Counted from the first letter of the stretch, positions 8,003 through 16,530 are shown. The stretch is 64,000 bases of DNA from a virus (IMGVR_UViG_3300046171_000314:83879-147878); one strand, 5' to 3'. The notes: generated by a model not told the origin, from the sequence alone. Translations and numbers: made by a program.

Positions 8003-8643
8003 TGTTTGAACAAGTAAAACAAGATTATGCAAAATTGCTTGGTCGGAAAGAAGCCCTACAAGAGCGGATTCTTACGACCAAGCAGAACATTACAACACTA
8101 TCAAATGAAATAGAAACTCTTGATAGTGTTGGGGTGGTCTTTCGTCAGTTGCTTGATGATGAGGTAGCCTCCTCTGTGAAAGCAGTGGAGGAACTTTTGT
8201 CAGAAGCCCTACAAGCCGTTTTCACCGATCAAAGTCTTCGTGTTCGTGCTAACATTTCTGTCCTTAGGGGCAAGGTTTCCGTAGAACTTTTGACTATTCA
8301 AGATCACGGTGGAGGGGTAATTATTGAGGGACAGAGTTCTGAGGGTTTTGGTGGGGCTGTTACTACAGTTCAATCTATCATTCTGCGTATTCTTGTTTGC
8401 TTGAAGCGAGGTATGAGACCCTTTCTCCTTTTAGACGAGTCCTTGCCTGCCTTTGACTCTAATTATGTTCATAATATGGGGAATTTCCTATCTTCCTTAT
8501 GTGGGAGGTTGGGTATAGATATTCTTCTAGTCACACACAATCAGCATCTTGTTGAGGCTAGTGACAAAGCCTTTATCATTGATAAAAAGAAAGGGAAAGC
8601 AACCTTTTCAAAAGTTGTGAAGGGTTCTGTGTCAAAGACATAA
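8002..8643 (+). CDS. SbcC/Rad50-like ATPase, C-terminal half
   Basis: 213 residues. A short N-terminal coil (1-45) leads into an ABC-ATPase C-lobe. The signature-like segment SEGFGGAV is at 113-120, Walker B FLLLDE at 141-146, D-loop SLPAFD at 147-152 and H-loop THN with H179. These are exactly the motifs missing from the 2575-3645 protein, so the two probably pair into one ATP-binding unit. The coil here is far shorter than that of the N-half and has no CxxC, so the complex would be asymmetric. ATG overlaps the clamp stop, suggesting coupled translation with the clamp. Confidence 0.75.
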   Translation: MFEQVKQDYAKLLGRKEALQERILTTKQNITTLSNEIETLDSVGVVFRQLLDDEVASSVKAVEELLSEALQAVFTDQSLRVRANISVLRGKVSVELLTIQDHGGGVIIEGQSSEGFGGAVTTVQSIILRILVCLKRGMRPFLLLDESLPAFDSNYVHNMGNFLSSLCGRLGIDILLVTHNQHLVEASDKAFIIDKKKGKATFSKVVKGSVSKT

Positions 8644-8652
8644 GAGGGAAAA

Positions 8653-9057
8653 ATGGCGTTGTTGGGAAAAGTGGTTCAGAAATTTAAGCAGGTTCGATTT
8701 AGATACTTGAAGAAGTTTTTAAATGATCATCTTAATAAAGAATCCAAGAACTGTGTGTACAATCGATCAACAACCTTTTCACAAGGAGGCTGCGATAATG
8801 TCGGCTTGTGTGCTTTTGGTTTTGAGGAGAAGGCTTGGCTAGGGGGTGCTTGTGATTCAAGGGTAAACCCTGAACTTGCGAAAGGGTGCGAGGACTTTCT
8901 TTCGTTGTATAAGAAAGAGGACTTAAAGAAGGTGTTCAATGATTTCTTGGAGACATCGACTTTGGCAGATATCACAAAACACTATCCTGACCTTGCTACT
9001 CTTATGTGGGTGATGGAACAGGCGAACATAGATATAGAAGACTCAGAGGAGGAATAG
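8653..9057 (+). CDS. Hypothetical cysteine-containing protein
   Basis: 134 residues. A basic N-terminal helix (residues 1-30) precedes a region with five cysteines (NCVYN, GGCDNVGLC, GAC, GC) that could bind metal, and then an acidic helical C-terminus. Unrecognised. The tight spacing (9 bp after the SbcC C-half, directly abutting the next GTG) puts it in the replication operon. Confidence 0.6.
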   Translation: MALLGKVVQKFKQVRFRYLKKFLNDHLNKESKNCVYNRSTTFSQGGCDNVGLCAFGFEEKAWLGGACDSRVNPELAKGCEDFLSLYKKEDLKKVFNDFLETSTLADITKHYPDLATLMWVMEQANIDIEDSEEE

Positions 9058-9594
9058 GTGTCGCATTTATTAAAGTTAGTGAAGTTTGATAAAGTAAAGC
9101 CTTCTATTCAGCCCCTTGCGTTTGAGTTTCAGGCTAACAAGGAGGCTACTCCTTTTTTGGTTTCGACAAGCAAATCTTTGTTGTGGATAACAGAAGCCCC
9201 AACAAATGTTGTTCGAGCAGCAGTTAGACCCAAAACAAAGATACAAGATTTTTATCTTGAGGTTATTCAAGAAGTAGTGGAGGTGGGGGAAGAGTGTTCT
9301 TGGGGAAATAATTACTCTTTTAATAAAGAGGGGGTGTTGTCTGCTGTTTCCTATGTAAAATCTTATGGCATTGAGGAGGTGGTTTGTCTATTAAGTTCCT
9401 CTACAAAAAGCAGAACTAATTTTTTGCAGGGAACAGGGGTGGAGTTTTCTATTTGTAATTGGTTGCCGCAAGACTTTATTGCTGTCGTCCCCAAAGACAG
9501 ATCTCTATTAGGGTTCGTTGGTGTGATGAACTCAGGGTTTGTTTCGGTAATACAAAATCCAAGCAGGTGTTTGGCTTTTGCAGGTGCTATATGA
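9058..9594 (+). CDS. Hypothetical protein upstream of primase
   Basis: 178 residues, GTG start with GAGGAGGAA at 9046-9053; the preceding stop directly abuts the start. Mixed alpha/beta composition, ending in a hydrophobic strand-rich segment (VGVMNSGFVSVIQNPSRCLA). I see no motif that names a family. The ATGA overlap with the primase-like gene implies coupled translation and a role in the replication module. Confidence 0.55.
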   Translation: MSHLLKLVKFDKVKPSIQPLAFEFQANKEATPFLVSTSKSLLWITEAPTNVVRAAVRPKTKIQDFYLEVIQEVVEVGEECSWGNNYSFNKEGVLSAVSYVKSYGIEEVVCLLSSSTKSRTNFLQGTGVEFSICNWLPQDFIAVVPKDRSLLGFVGVMNSGFVSVIQNPSRCLAFAGAI

Positions 9595-10313
9595 GAGAAT
9601 GGCTTGAAAATTCATTGTACGACTTAACGGAAGATCAGGAGACGTATCTCTTAGGTCGAGGAGTTCTCAGAGAGGAGATTCGTAATGTGAACTTTCAATC
9701 TTGGTGTCCTGAGAAGCCTTGTCCTGCAAAAACCACAGAAGGGCAAGACTTTGTTAAGAGATTTGGGGAGTACGGTCATCGTCTTAATGATCTTCTATTG
9801 ACTCCTTTGTACTCTCCTTCTAGCAAGTTGGTTGGTGTTGAAGGTCGTTCCATAGATGGCAACAAAACAATAATGAGAGTCCTTTCCTTTGAGTCTAAGT
9901 GGTGTCCGATATGGATAGGGCTTGGCAAAGCAGAGATGCTCAGGATTTGGAATGGGTATGATGTGTGGATAGTAGAAGGGATCTTCGATCTTACAACTCT
10001 GAGAGCCATAATGCCTCACGTAGTTGTTCTAGGGTCTTTGAGAGCCAACCTCACCAAGAAACATTTAGAGTTCCTTAGTCGCTTTGTGAAGGGCACAATT
10101 TACGTTGCTTACGACAACGATGAGACAGGACAAAAGGCTATGTACGGTCACTTCGATCCTAATGGTCGAAGACAACAAGGTATCATAGAAAAAATTAACA
10201 AATTACGATTAAACGCAGTGCCTGTTCGGTATAAGGGTGGCAAAGACCCGAATGAGATATGGCAACAAGGTGGCTACGATCAAGTTCGTAAATCTTTCAT
10301 TAACTACCTATAA
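9591..10313 (+). CDS. DnaG-like primase with Toprim domain, no zinc finger
   Basis: 240 residues from ATG 9591, which overlaps the upstream stop (ATGA). A primase-core-like segment (LLLTPLYSPSSKLVGVEGRS, residues 68-86) precedes a Toprim fold with VEGIFD (E129) and YDNDETG (D175, D177), the metal-binding acids of DnaG-type primases. The CHC2 zinc-binding domain and the helicase-binding tail are absent, so this is a minimal protein or relies on a partner. It would make RNA primers for the phage replisome. An upstream in-frame start at 9459 is rejected because it runs through the preceding gene. Confidence 0.7.
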   Translation: MREWLENSLYDLTEDQETYLLGRGVLREEIRNVNFQSWCPEKPCPAKTTEGQDFVKRFGEYGHRLNDLLLTPLYSPSSKLVGVEGRSIDGNKTIMRVLSFESKWCPIWIGLGKAEMLRIWNGYDVWIVEGIFDLTTLRAIMPHVVVLGSLRANLTKKHLEFLSRFVKGTIYVAYDNDETGQKAMYGHFDPNGRRQQGIIEKINKLRLNAVPVRYKGGKDPNEIWQQGGYDQVRKSFINYL

Positions 10314-10328
10314 TATAAGGAGCATAAT

Positions 10329-10799
10329 ATGCCTACTGAAATATGGAAAGCAACAGAGGACATACAGGATTCTGTTAAAAAACTTGTTGCGAATCATCAC
10401 CCTGACCTAATACTTGCCGCTGACGAGATTGTGGTTCTCTTTCGTGAGAAAGCCACAAAGAAAGGTGGGAAAGTCATCTTAGGATCAAGCAAGAAAGCCC
10501 CCTCGATATTGAATGTTCTATCTGATGTTGAGTGTAAGTTTATTATCGAACTTGCGGCAGACGAATGGGTGGGTCTTACATCAAACCAACAAACCGCTTT
10601 GTTGGATCACCACTTGTGTGCGTTTCAAGTAGAAGAAGACCCCAAGACAGGAGATGTGAAATACTTTATCGCTCCTCCTGACATCGGATACTATCTTGAT
10701 GAATATGAGCGGTATGGGGATTGGAGACCAAAGCAAGAAGAGGACACCACTGTGAAAGTGGATACAGTAACAGCAGACACCATCTTAGATGGACAGTAA
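10329..10799 (+). CDS. Putative phage metallopeptidase-like protein
   Basis: 156 residues. The segment ALLDHHLCAF (around residues 93-102) resembles the H-x-x-x-C/H helix of the putative phage metallopeptidase family, where the usual form is DHELCH. It is preceded by FIIELAADEWVGLTSNQQTA, also in keeping with that family. The canonical Glu is replaced by His here, so activity is doubtful. The acidic C-terminus is low complexity. It ends the replication operon before a strong terminator at 10821. Confidence 0.45.
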   Translation: MPTEIWKATEDIQDSVKKLVANHHPDLILAADEIVVLFREKATKKGGKVILGSSKKAPSILNVLSDVECKFIIELAADEWVGLTSNQQTALLDHHLCAFQVEEDPKTGDVKYFIAPPDIGYYLDEYERYGDWRPKQEEDTTVKVDTVTADTILDGQ

Positions 10800-10820
10800 G
10801 CAGTTTTAATTGGCTTTATT

Positions 10821-10849
10821 AAAGGTGGGCTATTGCTCACCTTTTTTTG
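10821..10849 (+). terminator. Rho-independent terminator
   Basis: AAAGGTGGGC (10821-10830) pairs with GCTCACCTTT (10835-10844) around loop TATT, followed by TTTTTG. It separates the primase operon from the clamp-loader operon. Confidence 0.8.
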
Positions 10850-10911
10850 TTTATGGGGTGGTTGGAACGTAAGAGCACTTCGGTATATTCAAAAACAGAT
10901 AGGAGAATACA

Positions 10912-12294
10912 ATGGCATTTGATACAAAATATCGTCCTAATGGATATGACTCGGTTATTGGGCAAGAAGCCAATGTAAAGGTTCTACAGAGCATCGTGAA
11001 GAATGGATCAGGCTTTCACCAATCTTATGTATTTTGTGGGCAGCACGGTACAGGAAAAACCACATTGGGTCGGATTCTTGCACGAGCCTTGCTTTGCGAA
11101 AATCCTCAGGAGGGTAATCCTTGCGATCAGTGCTCTTCTTGTTTGTCTATTTTGGAGAATGGTAGTTCGGAGGGGTTCATAGAAATAGATGCGGCTACAA
11201 ACTCAGGCAAGGGAGACATTAAAGAGATAGTGGATCAATTAGAATACGCTACTGTGACAGGAAAGAAAAGGATTTATCTATTTGATGAGGCACATGAGTT
11301 ATCAAGACAAGCCCTTGATGGTTTATTGAAGCCGATGGAAGATACAGAGGTGGGATCTGACGATAAAAAGTTGGTGTGCATCTTTTGTACAACCGAGCCT
11401 GAGAAGATGCGAAAGACCATCTTCTCAAGGTGTGCCCCTGCTTTTGTTATTCGTGTTCCAACCCCTCAGGATATAGCAGACAGACTTGTATATGTCTGTG
11501 AGAAGGAGGAAATAGAATATGACTATGAAGCCCTTGTATCTATTTCGGAGTACTGTTCCTGCCACGTTCGAGATTCTCTTAAGTCTTTACAAGGTGTCTC
11601 TTCTTTGGGCAAGGTCGATATGGCAGCCATTAAGCAATACCTGCGATTAGATGTACAGATAAAATGTTTAGAGGTTCTTGATAACTTAAGATCCGATTTT
11701 GCAAAGGCAATCGAGAACTTCGATGCTTTAAGGATTATTGCTTCTCCTGCCTCTTGTTACGAGCAACTATCCAAGTTGTCCTTGATGGCATATAGAAAAT
11801 CATTGGGGGTTTCAAAGATCCCCGTTTATTTGGATTCCAAAAAGATAGACTCAATCTCTAAACAAGGGCAGCAACTTATAGTTCTCACCCAAAGTTTGCT
11901 TTCACATCCACATAATCCCTCTCACGAAATGCTACTATGTGATCTGTCTAATTATCATTTTGGACAAGCCCCTATACAGACTATAACTAAAGTAGTCACC
12001 CAAACTTTAGAACCAAAAACACAACCAACACAAAAAAATTCTCAACAGATACCACAAAGTTCGGTATCGTACCAACAACAAAAGCCTACAATTATAAATG
12101 GGGTATATCGAGAAGCAAGGGCGGTTAAGAAACCTCCTAGAAAATCAGAGAGTGTTCCGAAAAAAGAAGGAATACCTTTTGAAGTTTTTAAGGATTTCCT
12201 AGACGCTCGCTATCAGGAGTTGGAACACGAACATGGACAAAAGAGACGAACAAACTTGGGTGGTTTTGGAACTTTCTCACGCAGGAGAGTCTAG
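10912..12294 (+). CDS. dnaX: DNA polymerase III gamma/tau-like clamp loader ATPase
   Basis: 460 residues. AAA+ clamp loader: Walker A GQHGTGKT at 43-50, zinc-binding cysteines C62, C71, C74 and C77 as in bacterial DnaX, Walker B LFDEAH at 123-128, and the SRC arginine-finger motif (FSRCAPAF). It would load the DnaN-like clamp at 6848. The ~90 C-terminal residues are Q/P/K rich and differ from tau. The end of the gene overlaps the NusG-like gene by 62 bp. AGGAG lies upstream. Confidence 0.88.
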   Translation: MAFDTKYRPNGYDSVIGQEANVKVLQSIVKNGSGFHQSYVFCGQHGTGKTTLGRILARALLCENPQEGNPCDQCSSCLSILENGSSEGFIEIDAATNSGKGDIKEIVDQLEYATVTGKKRIYLFDEAHELSRQALDGLLKPMEDTEVGSDDKKLVCIFCTTEPEKMRKTIFSRCAPAFVIRVPTPQDIADRLVYVCEKEEIEYDYEALVSISEYCSCHVRDSLKSLQGVSSLGKVDMAAIKQYLRLDVQIKCLEVLDNLRSDFAKAIENFDALRIIASPASCYEQLSKLSLMAYRKSLGVSKIPVYLDSKKIDSISKQGQQLIVLTQSLLSHPHNPSHEMLLCDLSNYHFGQAPIQTITKVVTQTLEPKTQPTQKNSQQIPQSSVSYQQQKPTIINGVYREARAVKKPPRKSESVPKKEGIPFEVFKDFLDARYQELEHEHGQKRRTNLGGFGTFSRRRV

Positions 12295-12769
12295 GGCGAA
12301 GGAGGGGATTCTCGAAAAGATTGTTCGACACGAGTTGGGTGTTGAGCCAACTTTTCCTGTTTTTATACCTATACAGGTATATCAGAAAGGAGATAAGACA
12401 ATACGAATTGATGGTATGCAGGGGTATGCCTTTGTGAAAGCAGGGCTTCCCGATCACGTCTATTTTCAATTAGAGCAATCAGATTTTGTGAAGAATGTTA
12501 TCTCTGCCCCTCATAAAAGAGGAAGAGTCCTTGCTTGTGTTCCTGATAGTGCCATAGAAGGTGTTCGAGATTCAATTCGAAGAGAGGTAAGCCAAGACCT
12601 TGTTGCAGGAACAAGGGTTCGTGTGCGGACAGGGCTATTCTCCTATCTTGAGGGTGAGGTCATCGACAGAGAAGATGACGATATCATACTAGAAATTAAG
12701 ATGAGATCCATACACGCAATTGTGAAAGTACACGGCTTGTATGTTGATCTTGCTGAGGGAGATGCTTAA
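12233..12769 (+). CDS. NusG-like transcription elongation factor
   Basis: 178 residues. An NGN-like domain (TWVVLELSHAGESRAKEGIL, then FPVFIPI and GYAFVKAGLPDHVYFQLEQS, residues 8-90) is followed by a KOW segment near residue 125 (VAGTRVRVRTGLFSYLEGEV). NusG binds RNA polymerase and modulates pausing or antitermination. The start lies inside the DnaX reading frame, 62 bp upstream of its stop, and the TAATG at its end overlaps the sigma-like gene, so three genes are translationally linked. A phage-encoded NusG beside a sigma-like gene suggests it redirects host polymerase on late operons. Confidence 0.65.
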   Translation: MDKRDEQTWVVLELSHAGESRAKEGILEKIVRHELGVEPTFPVFIPIQVYQKGDKTIRIDGMQGYAFVKAGLPDHVYFQLEQSDFVKNVISAPHKRGRVLACVPDSAIEGVRDSIRREVSQDLVAGTRVRVRTGLFSYLEGEVIDREDDDIILEIKMRSIHAIVKVHGLYVDLAEGDA

Positions 12770-13374
12770 TGTGGTGGTCAGGTCATAAACTAATAGATTC
12801 ACACGAATTAGAGTCAAGGTTCTCTAATGAAGATGGGTTGTCTGAAATAGGGATTACTGTTTCTGAGGAGATGTCAGAGGAAACCCTAGAGAAGTTGGAT
12901 AGGATAAGGGATATGCTTGATCGTATTCCACCAAGAGAAGCCGACTTTATTGAACTGTACTATTTCAATAAGATGCGACAAACGGACATAGCAGAACTCT
13001 TTTGTGTAACACAACCTACTGTTTGCTATAGATTACAACGAGCCTCCGACAGATTGAAATATCTTATGGAACTTCCTGATATCAACTCAAGCCAATTAAG
13101 AGAGAACCTAACAGGCAAATTTAAGGATGAGGTGGATGTTGATATAATGATCCTGATGTTTGAAACTACTTGTCAGAGTGAGGTTGCGAATTCTCTTTCC
13201 GTTTCACAGGGGTTGGTTCGTCACAGATTTATTCGGTCTATGAAAGCCTTAGCCCACTACCCTGAATTGGATTATATCTTGCAGATGTACGAAAAACTAT
13301 CAAAGAATTTGAACATTCTGAGAGAGGTTCAAAGACCAACCTTGCCGAATGAAATTTTCAATGTGGTTCATTAG
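12769..13374 (+). CDS. Sigma-70 region 4-like DNA-binding protein
   Basis: 201 residues. Residues ~45-105 (IPPREADFIELYYFNKMRQ then TDIAELFCVTQPTVCYRLQR) match sigma region 4 or a LuxR-like HTH, including the preceding helix with IPPRE. A second HTH-like repeat (CQSEVANSLSVSQGLVRHRF) lies at ~140-170. No region 2 is seen, so it is not a full sigma factor; it could be a late sigma-like protein like T4 gp55 in role, or a repressor. ATG overlaps the NusG-like stop. It is the best candidate to recognise the repeated GATAAT/CTATATT motif. Confidence 0.65.
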   Translation: MWWSGHKLIDSHELESRFSNEDGLSEIGITVSEEMSEETLEKLDRIRDMLDRIPPREADFIELYYFNKMRQTDIAELFCVTQPTVCYRLQRASDRLKYLMELPDINSSQLRENLTGKFKDEVDVDIMILMFETTCQSEVANSLSVSQGLVRHRFIRSMKALAHYPELDYILQMYEKLSKNLNILREVQRPTLPNEIFNVVH

Positions 13375-13387
13375 TTTCTCTATATTC
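13370..13387 (+). promoter_or_regulatory. Late-type promoter motif (degenerate)
   Basis: ATTAGTTTCTCTATATTC sits at the end of the sigma-like gene, 23 bp before the TTG start at 13411. The CTATATT half is intact; the upstream half is poor. Confidence 0.4.
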
Positions 13388-13410
13388 CTTCATTACAAGA
13401 AGGAGGAGTC

Positions 13411-13722
13411 TTGTCTGATAAAGAGTTAGAAGATCGTATACTAATGACAAAGAGGTTGGCACACAGGTGGGTGAAGAAACACATTAAGCCTGAGAACCGA
13501 TTGATTGTTTATTATGGACACGTAGAGATAAGTCGTGTCCCATCTTTGTTGCGTAGTTTTCGAGACTCTAAGATCACTATGGCAGGCATTCCACCTATCC
13601 CTGATCTTGGCATCACAGAAAGATTTGATTGCTTTGAGATATGGACAGAGAATAAGGAAGGTTTGATAGCCCTTGACAAGTGGCTGTCTGATCGGGGATT
13701 TGAAACATCAGGGGTATGGTAA
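13411..13722 (+). CDS. Hypothetical protein with RLAHRW motif
   Basis: 103 residues, TTG start with AGGAGGAG seven bases upstream. Near the N-terminus, KRLAHRWVKKHI (residues ~14-25) is a copy of the R-[VIL]-A-x-R-[YW] motif recurring at the ends of other proteins in this window. The rest is a compact alpha/beta sequence (RLIVYYGHVEISRVPSLL) of unknown function. The stop directly abuts the next ATG. Confidence 0.55.
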   Translation: MSDKELEDRILMTKRLAHRWVKKHIKPENRLIVYYGHVEISRVPSLLRSFRDSKITMAGIPPIPDLGITERFDCFEIWTENKEGLIALDKWLSDRGFETSGVW

Positions 13723-14154
13723 ATGTCTTCACAAAGAATACAATCAGAGTTTGTTTATAAGTCTGTCACATCAGCGGCTGAGACCTATTACTTCACGATA
13801 CGTTGCGACACCGAGAGCAATCTCAGTGTTCGGAATATACAAAATCCCGCAGGGCTTATTGTAGATTCTATGTCTTCTTTACCCTCTGAGGTTATTACAG
13901 ATATCTCGGATGCAATGTCAGTTGTTCGTGATCTGCTCTCCATTAATTCTAGAGTCAATGGCACAATAACTTTCACCGCTGAAACTTCTGTTACTGTTTC
14001 ACTGCCTGAGGCGATGTCAACGGCAGGCTATTCTGTTCTTCTTGATGTTTCAGACTTTGTTCTTTTTCGTGTCACTTCAAAAACAACAACATCTTTTGTT
14101 GTTCAAAGTTCTACGACATATACGGGAACGATTCTTTATTCTGTTTTTAATTAA
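13723..14154 (+). CDS. Virion/fibre-like protein with beta C-terminal domain
   Basis: 143 residues. The last ~50 (VTVSLPEAMSTAGYSVLLDV then FRVTSKTTTSFVVQS) follow the pattern seen at the C-terminus of many phage fibre proteins: a Y-x-V strand, a turn, a K-T-T-T-x-F strand and a final hydrophobic strand. The gene at 14724 ends with a similar domain, so the two probably share a surface-binding or trimerising module. The N-terminal half is unassigned. Confidence 0.5.
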   Translation: MSSQRIQSEFVYKSVTSAAETYYFTIRCDTESNLSVRNIQNPAGLIVDSMSSLPSEVITDISDAMSVVRDLLSINSRVNGTITFTAETSVTVSLPEAMSTAGYSVLLDVSDFVLFRVTSKTTTSFVVQSSTTYTGTILYSVFN

Positions 14155-14162
14155 GGTACAGC

Positions 14163-14724
14163 ATGGACATATACATATTTGACTTTGATGGTACTTTGAT
14201 GCGAACACCTGAGGAAACCCCTTCTTGGTGGAAAGACCCTGCTCCTTTTAGTTGGCACAGTAATCCTGTTTCACTATCTCCTCCTGTTGTTCCCTCAAAG
14301 CCAAGCGGAAAACATTGGATTTCTTGGGTAGCCAAAGAAGCAAAGAGGTCTTTGCAAGACCCCAATGCAAAAGTATTTCTTGTCACTGCGAGAGTTTCTT
14401 CTATGAGGCAGAGAATACTTGAGATTCTGAAGAGTAAAGGTATAGTGTTCGATGGAACTTACTTCAATCCGGGGGACCGATGCTTCGTCTTACAAGAAAA
14501 AGGTTTTTCAAGATATTCAAGCGAAGTACCCTAACCCACAAGAGGTTCACATCTTTGAAGATAATCACCTCAATGCTTATGTTCCTGCCTTAGAAAAAAT
14601 GTTTCCCTTCTCGAAGGTCTTTGGGCATGGTGTAAAAGACAGTCAGCATCCGATAGAGCCTGAGGGTATCCCTCAGGACTTAGCCTTAAGGGTTGCTGAT
14701 CGATACTTGAATAGGAGATACTAA
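14163..14724 (+). CDS. HAD-like hydrolase, frameshifted at a G5 run
   Basis: Frame one (14163-14534) begins MDIYIFDFDGTLMRTP, the HAD nucleophile motif DxDGT, and includes VTARV (motif II). It breaks near TYFNPG. The next frame (ending 14724) continues SYKKKVFQDIQAKYPN and VHIFEDN (motif III/IV acids), so the two form one ~187-residue enzyme. A +1 shift at GGGGG (14471-14475) restores it. The layout resembles HAD domains of the Swiss Army Knife RNA-repair-like type. The C-terminus is ALRVADRYLNRRY, a copy of the recurring RVAxRYL tag. Either a sequencing indel, a programmed shift, or a recent pseudogene. Confidence 0.65.
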
Positions 14725-15902
14725 TGCCGCAAACAACCCCCACAGAAGCAGATGTGATACAGTTCAATTCAAATGGTGGCAACACCATACAAGTTTCATC
14801 AGACACTGATGGCAATTTGACCTTTGTAGATGCTGTCGTTTCTTCTGCAATCAAATTAGTAGATTTGGCAGGTCTTGAAAGCCATAGTTCTGTTTTTGTT
14901 GTCGGCAAAAAATATGCCACAATACAAGCCGCATTAGATGCGGTTTCAGGCACTTCATCGGTTTCCAATCCTTCTGTTATCTTAATTCCTACAGGTGTTT
15001 ATGCCGAGAGCATTACTGTTCAAAAAGATGGTGTTCATTTGGTGGGGCTTGGTTTGGTCGAGATAACAGGAACAGTGGGCAACCCTACTGTTTCTATTGA
15101 TGATTTGGGGGCGGTTGTTCCTCTCTCGGTCACTTTTCAAAACATAATCTTCTCAAAATCACAAGATGCAGAGAAGGCGGTCTCTATTGTTGGGGCTGCT
15201 GCAACTAATCTTGGATTGGGGGGTATTACTTTCAAAGGTTGTCAGTTCAAAGCAACAGGCATTGGAACGTTTGCGGTCTTTGTAGATATTGCTAATACAG
15301 TTATTATTGAGGGTGGGAGTACCACAGGTTCTAGTGCAACTGCGAAATTTTCGGTTTCACAGTGTGCAAGTTTTTCAGCGAATAGGACATCGGAAATTCC
15401 CAATGTAGAGTTGTCATATAATAATGCCTCTGATCGACCCTCAACTTTGACATCAAGTTATTCCTTCGCACATAATCTTTCGTGTGGAGATTTTTTGGTA
15501 TCTCTGTTGGGGATAGGGTCTCTGAGTGTTTCTAATTGTACTGTGGGCAGTTTGTCTGTAGATGGAACACAAAACATCTCTCTTGCAAGATGTACTTTGG
15601 GGGTTCTTACGGTTAGTGGGACGATTGGTGCAGCGATCACAGACTCGGAGTACACCTCCTTGAGTGGGGATGTCACAGCATCCTTAGAGATAGATCAGGT
15701 GATTGATTCGATAGTTTTCTCGAACGAAGCAAGTAAAACTGTCTCGTTGCCACTGCCTTACCCCAACTCTTCTTATATGGTTCTTATAGATAGTCCTCTT
15801 GCTGACATGCCTTTTGTCGAAAATAAGACCACCACAACCTTTGATATTACCTACTCAGGGTTGGTCACAGTTACTGCTATTTACCAAGTCATAAAGTTTT
15901 GA
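14724..15902 (+). CDS. Right-handed beta-helix virion protein
   Basis: 392 residues. KKYATIQAALDAVSG at about residues 60-75, followed by VILIPTGVYAESITVQKDGV, is the start of a pectin-lyase-type parallel beta-helix typical of phage tail spikes. Repeated strands with small residues continue to about 320. The C-terminal ~60 residues (VSLPLPYPNSSYMVLIDS, then NKTTTTFDITYSG) are the same type of beta domain as at the end of the 13723 protein. Likely an adsorption or decoration protein; no catalytic residues are obvious. ATG overlaps the end of the HAD gene. Confidence 0.6.
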   Translation: MPQTTPTEADVIQFNSNGGNTIQVSSDTDGNLTFVDAVVSSAIKLVDLAGLESHSSVFVVGKKYATIQAALDAVSGTSSVSNPSVILIPTGVYAESITVQKDGVHLVGLGLVEITGTVGNPTVSIDDLGAVVPLSVTFQNIIFSKSQDAEKAVSIVGAAATNLGLGGITFKGCQFKATGIGTFAVFVDIANTVIIEGGSTTGSSATAKFSVSQCASFSANRTSEIPNVELSYNNASDRPSTLTSSYSFAHNLSCGDFLVSLLGIGSLSVSNCTVGSLSVDGTQNISLARCTLGVLTVSGTIGAAITDSEYTSLSGDVTASLEIDQVIDSIVFSNEASKTVSLPLPYPNSSYMVLIDSPLADMPFVENKTTTTFDITYSGLVTVTAIYQVIKF

Positions 15903-15918
15903 TAATCATTCTATATTT
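15901..15918 (+). promoter_or_regulatory. Late-type promoter motif
   Basis: GATAATCATTCTATATTT, the best match to the consensus, begins in the stop codon of the beta-helix gene and ends 24 bp before the next ATG. An almost identical copy occurs at 51145. Confidence 0.6.
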
Positions 15919-15942
15919 CCACAAGGATAGTGAGGTGTATCT

Positions 15943-16530
15943 ATGTCTAGTGGAAATGATTTTGGTTTTTGGGATGGTCTATTAAAAGAATCCTACCTTA
16001 GCGGTGATGTTGATTCTATGAATATGTTCCTTGACGATGCCGTTGAGACAAGAATGACCTCAAGAGAAATTGGGGAGAACTTTGAACAACTGAGAGGTTT
16101 GACCGATAAAGGCAGAGTTTCCAAAGCACTGCATTTGCCTGTCCTTGATGGGTCTCGTGTGGCTTTTAATTCTAACTTGGGGGTTGTGTTATCTTTTGAG
16201 GATATGCCTGAACACGGATCGAAGGGGACAGTGGTCTCAGTACGGTCTGCCTCAGGGGAGGTCACCTCATACGAGGGTAATGTCTTTGTTGAGTGGGATG
16301 ATGGGCATTTTCGATCTGTTAATGCTCAATACCTTTTGTTATTAGAAAGCCCTAAGAAAGCAGAAAAAATTCGTGTTAGTTCTTTGGGAGATCTTACAGA
16401 TTTCTTAAAGGTTTCCAAAGATGCCTTAGTACACAAATCCACTAAGGATATTTGGTCTTTCAAAAAAGATGGTGATGAATTTGTTATTGAAAGGCTGCTT
16501 GGAGAAGATGGCACACCCTTAAAAAGTTAG
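15943..16530 (+). CDS. Hypothetical protein with SH3/KOW-like segment
   Basis: 195 residues. An N-terminal acidic helical part precedes a beta-barrel-like segment at ~85-130 (KGTVVSVRSASGEVTS, then NVFVEWDDGHFRSV) resembling a KOW/SH3 turn-rich barrel. A similar stretch occurs in the protein at 32446. No family or function is recognised. It starts a unit preceded by a strong copy of the late-type motif. Confidence 0.55.
   Translation: MSSGNDFGFWDGLLKESYLSGDVDSMNMFLDDAVETRMTSREIGENFEQLRGLTDKGRVSKALHLPVLDGSRVAFNSNLGVVLSFEDMPEHGSKGTVVSVRSASGEVTSYEGNVFVEWDDGHFRSVNAQYLLLLESPKKAEKIRVSSLGDLTDFLKVSKDALVHKSTKDIWSFKKDGDEFVIERLLGEDGTPLKS

Noticed and set aside
9459-9590. Upstream extension of the primase-like gene
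   Set aside because: It would run in another frame through the preceding gene; ATGA overlap at 9591 is a typical coupled start.
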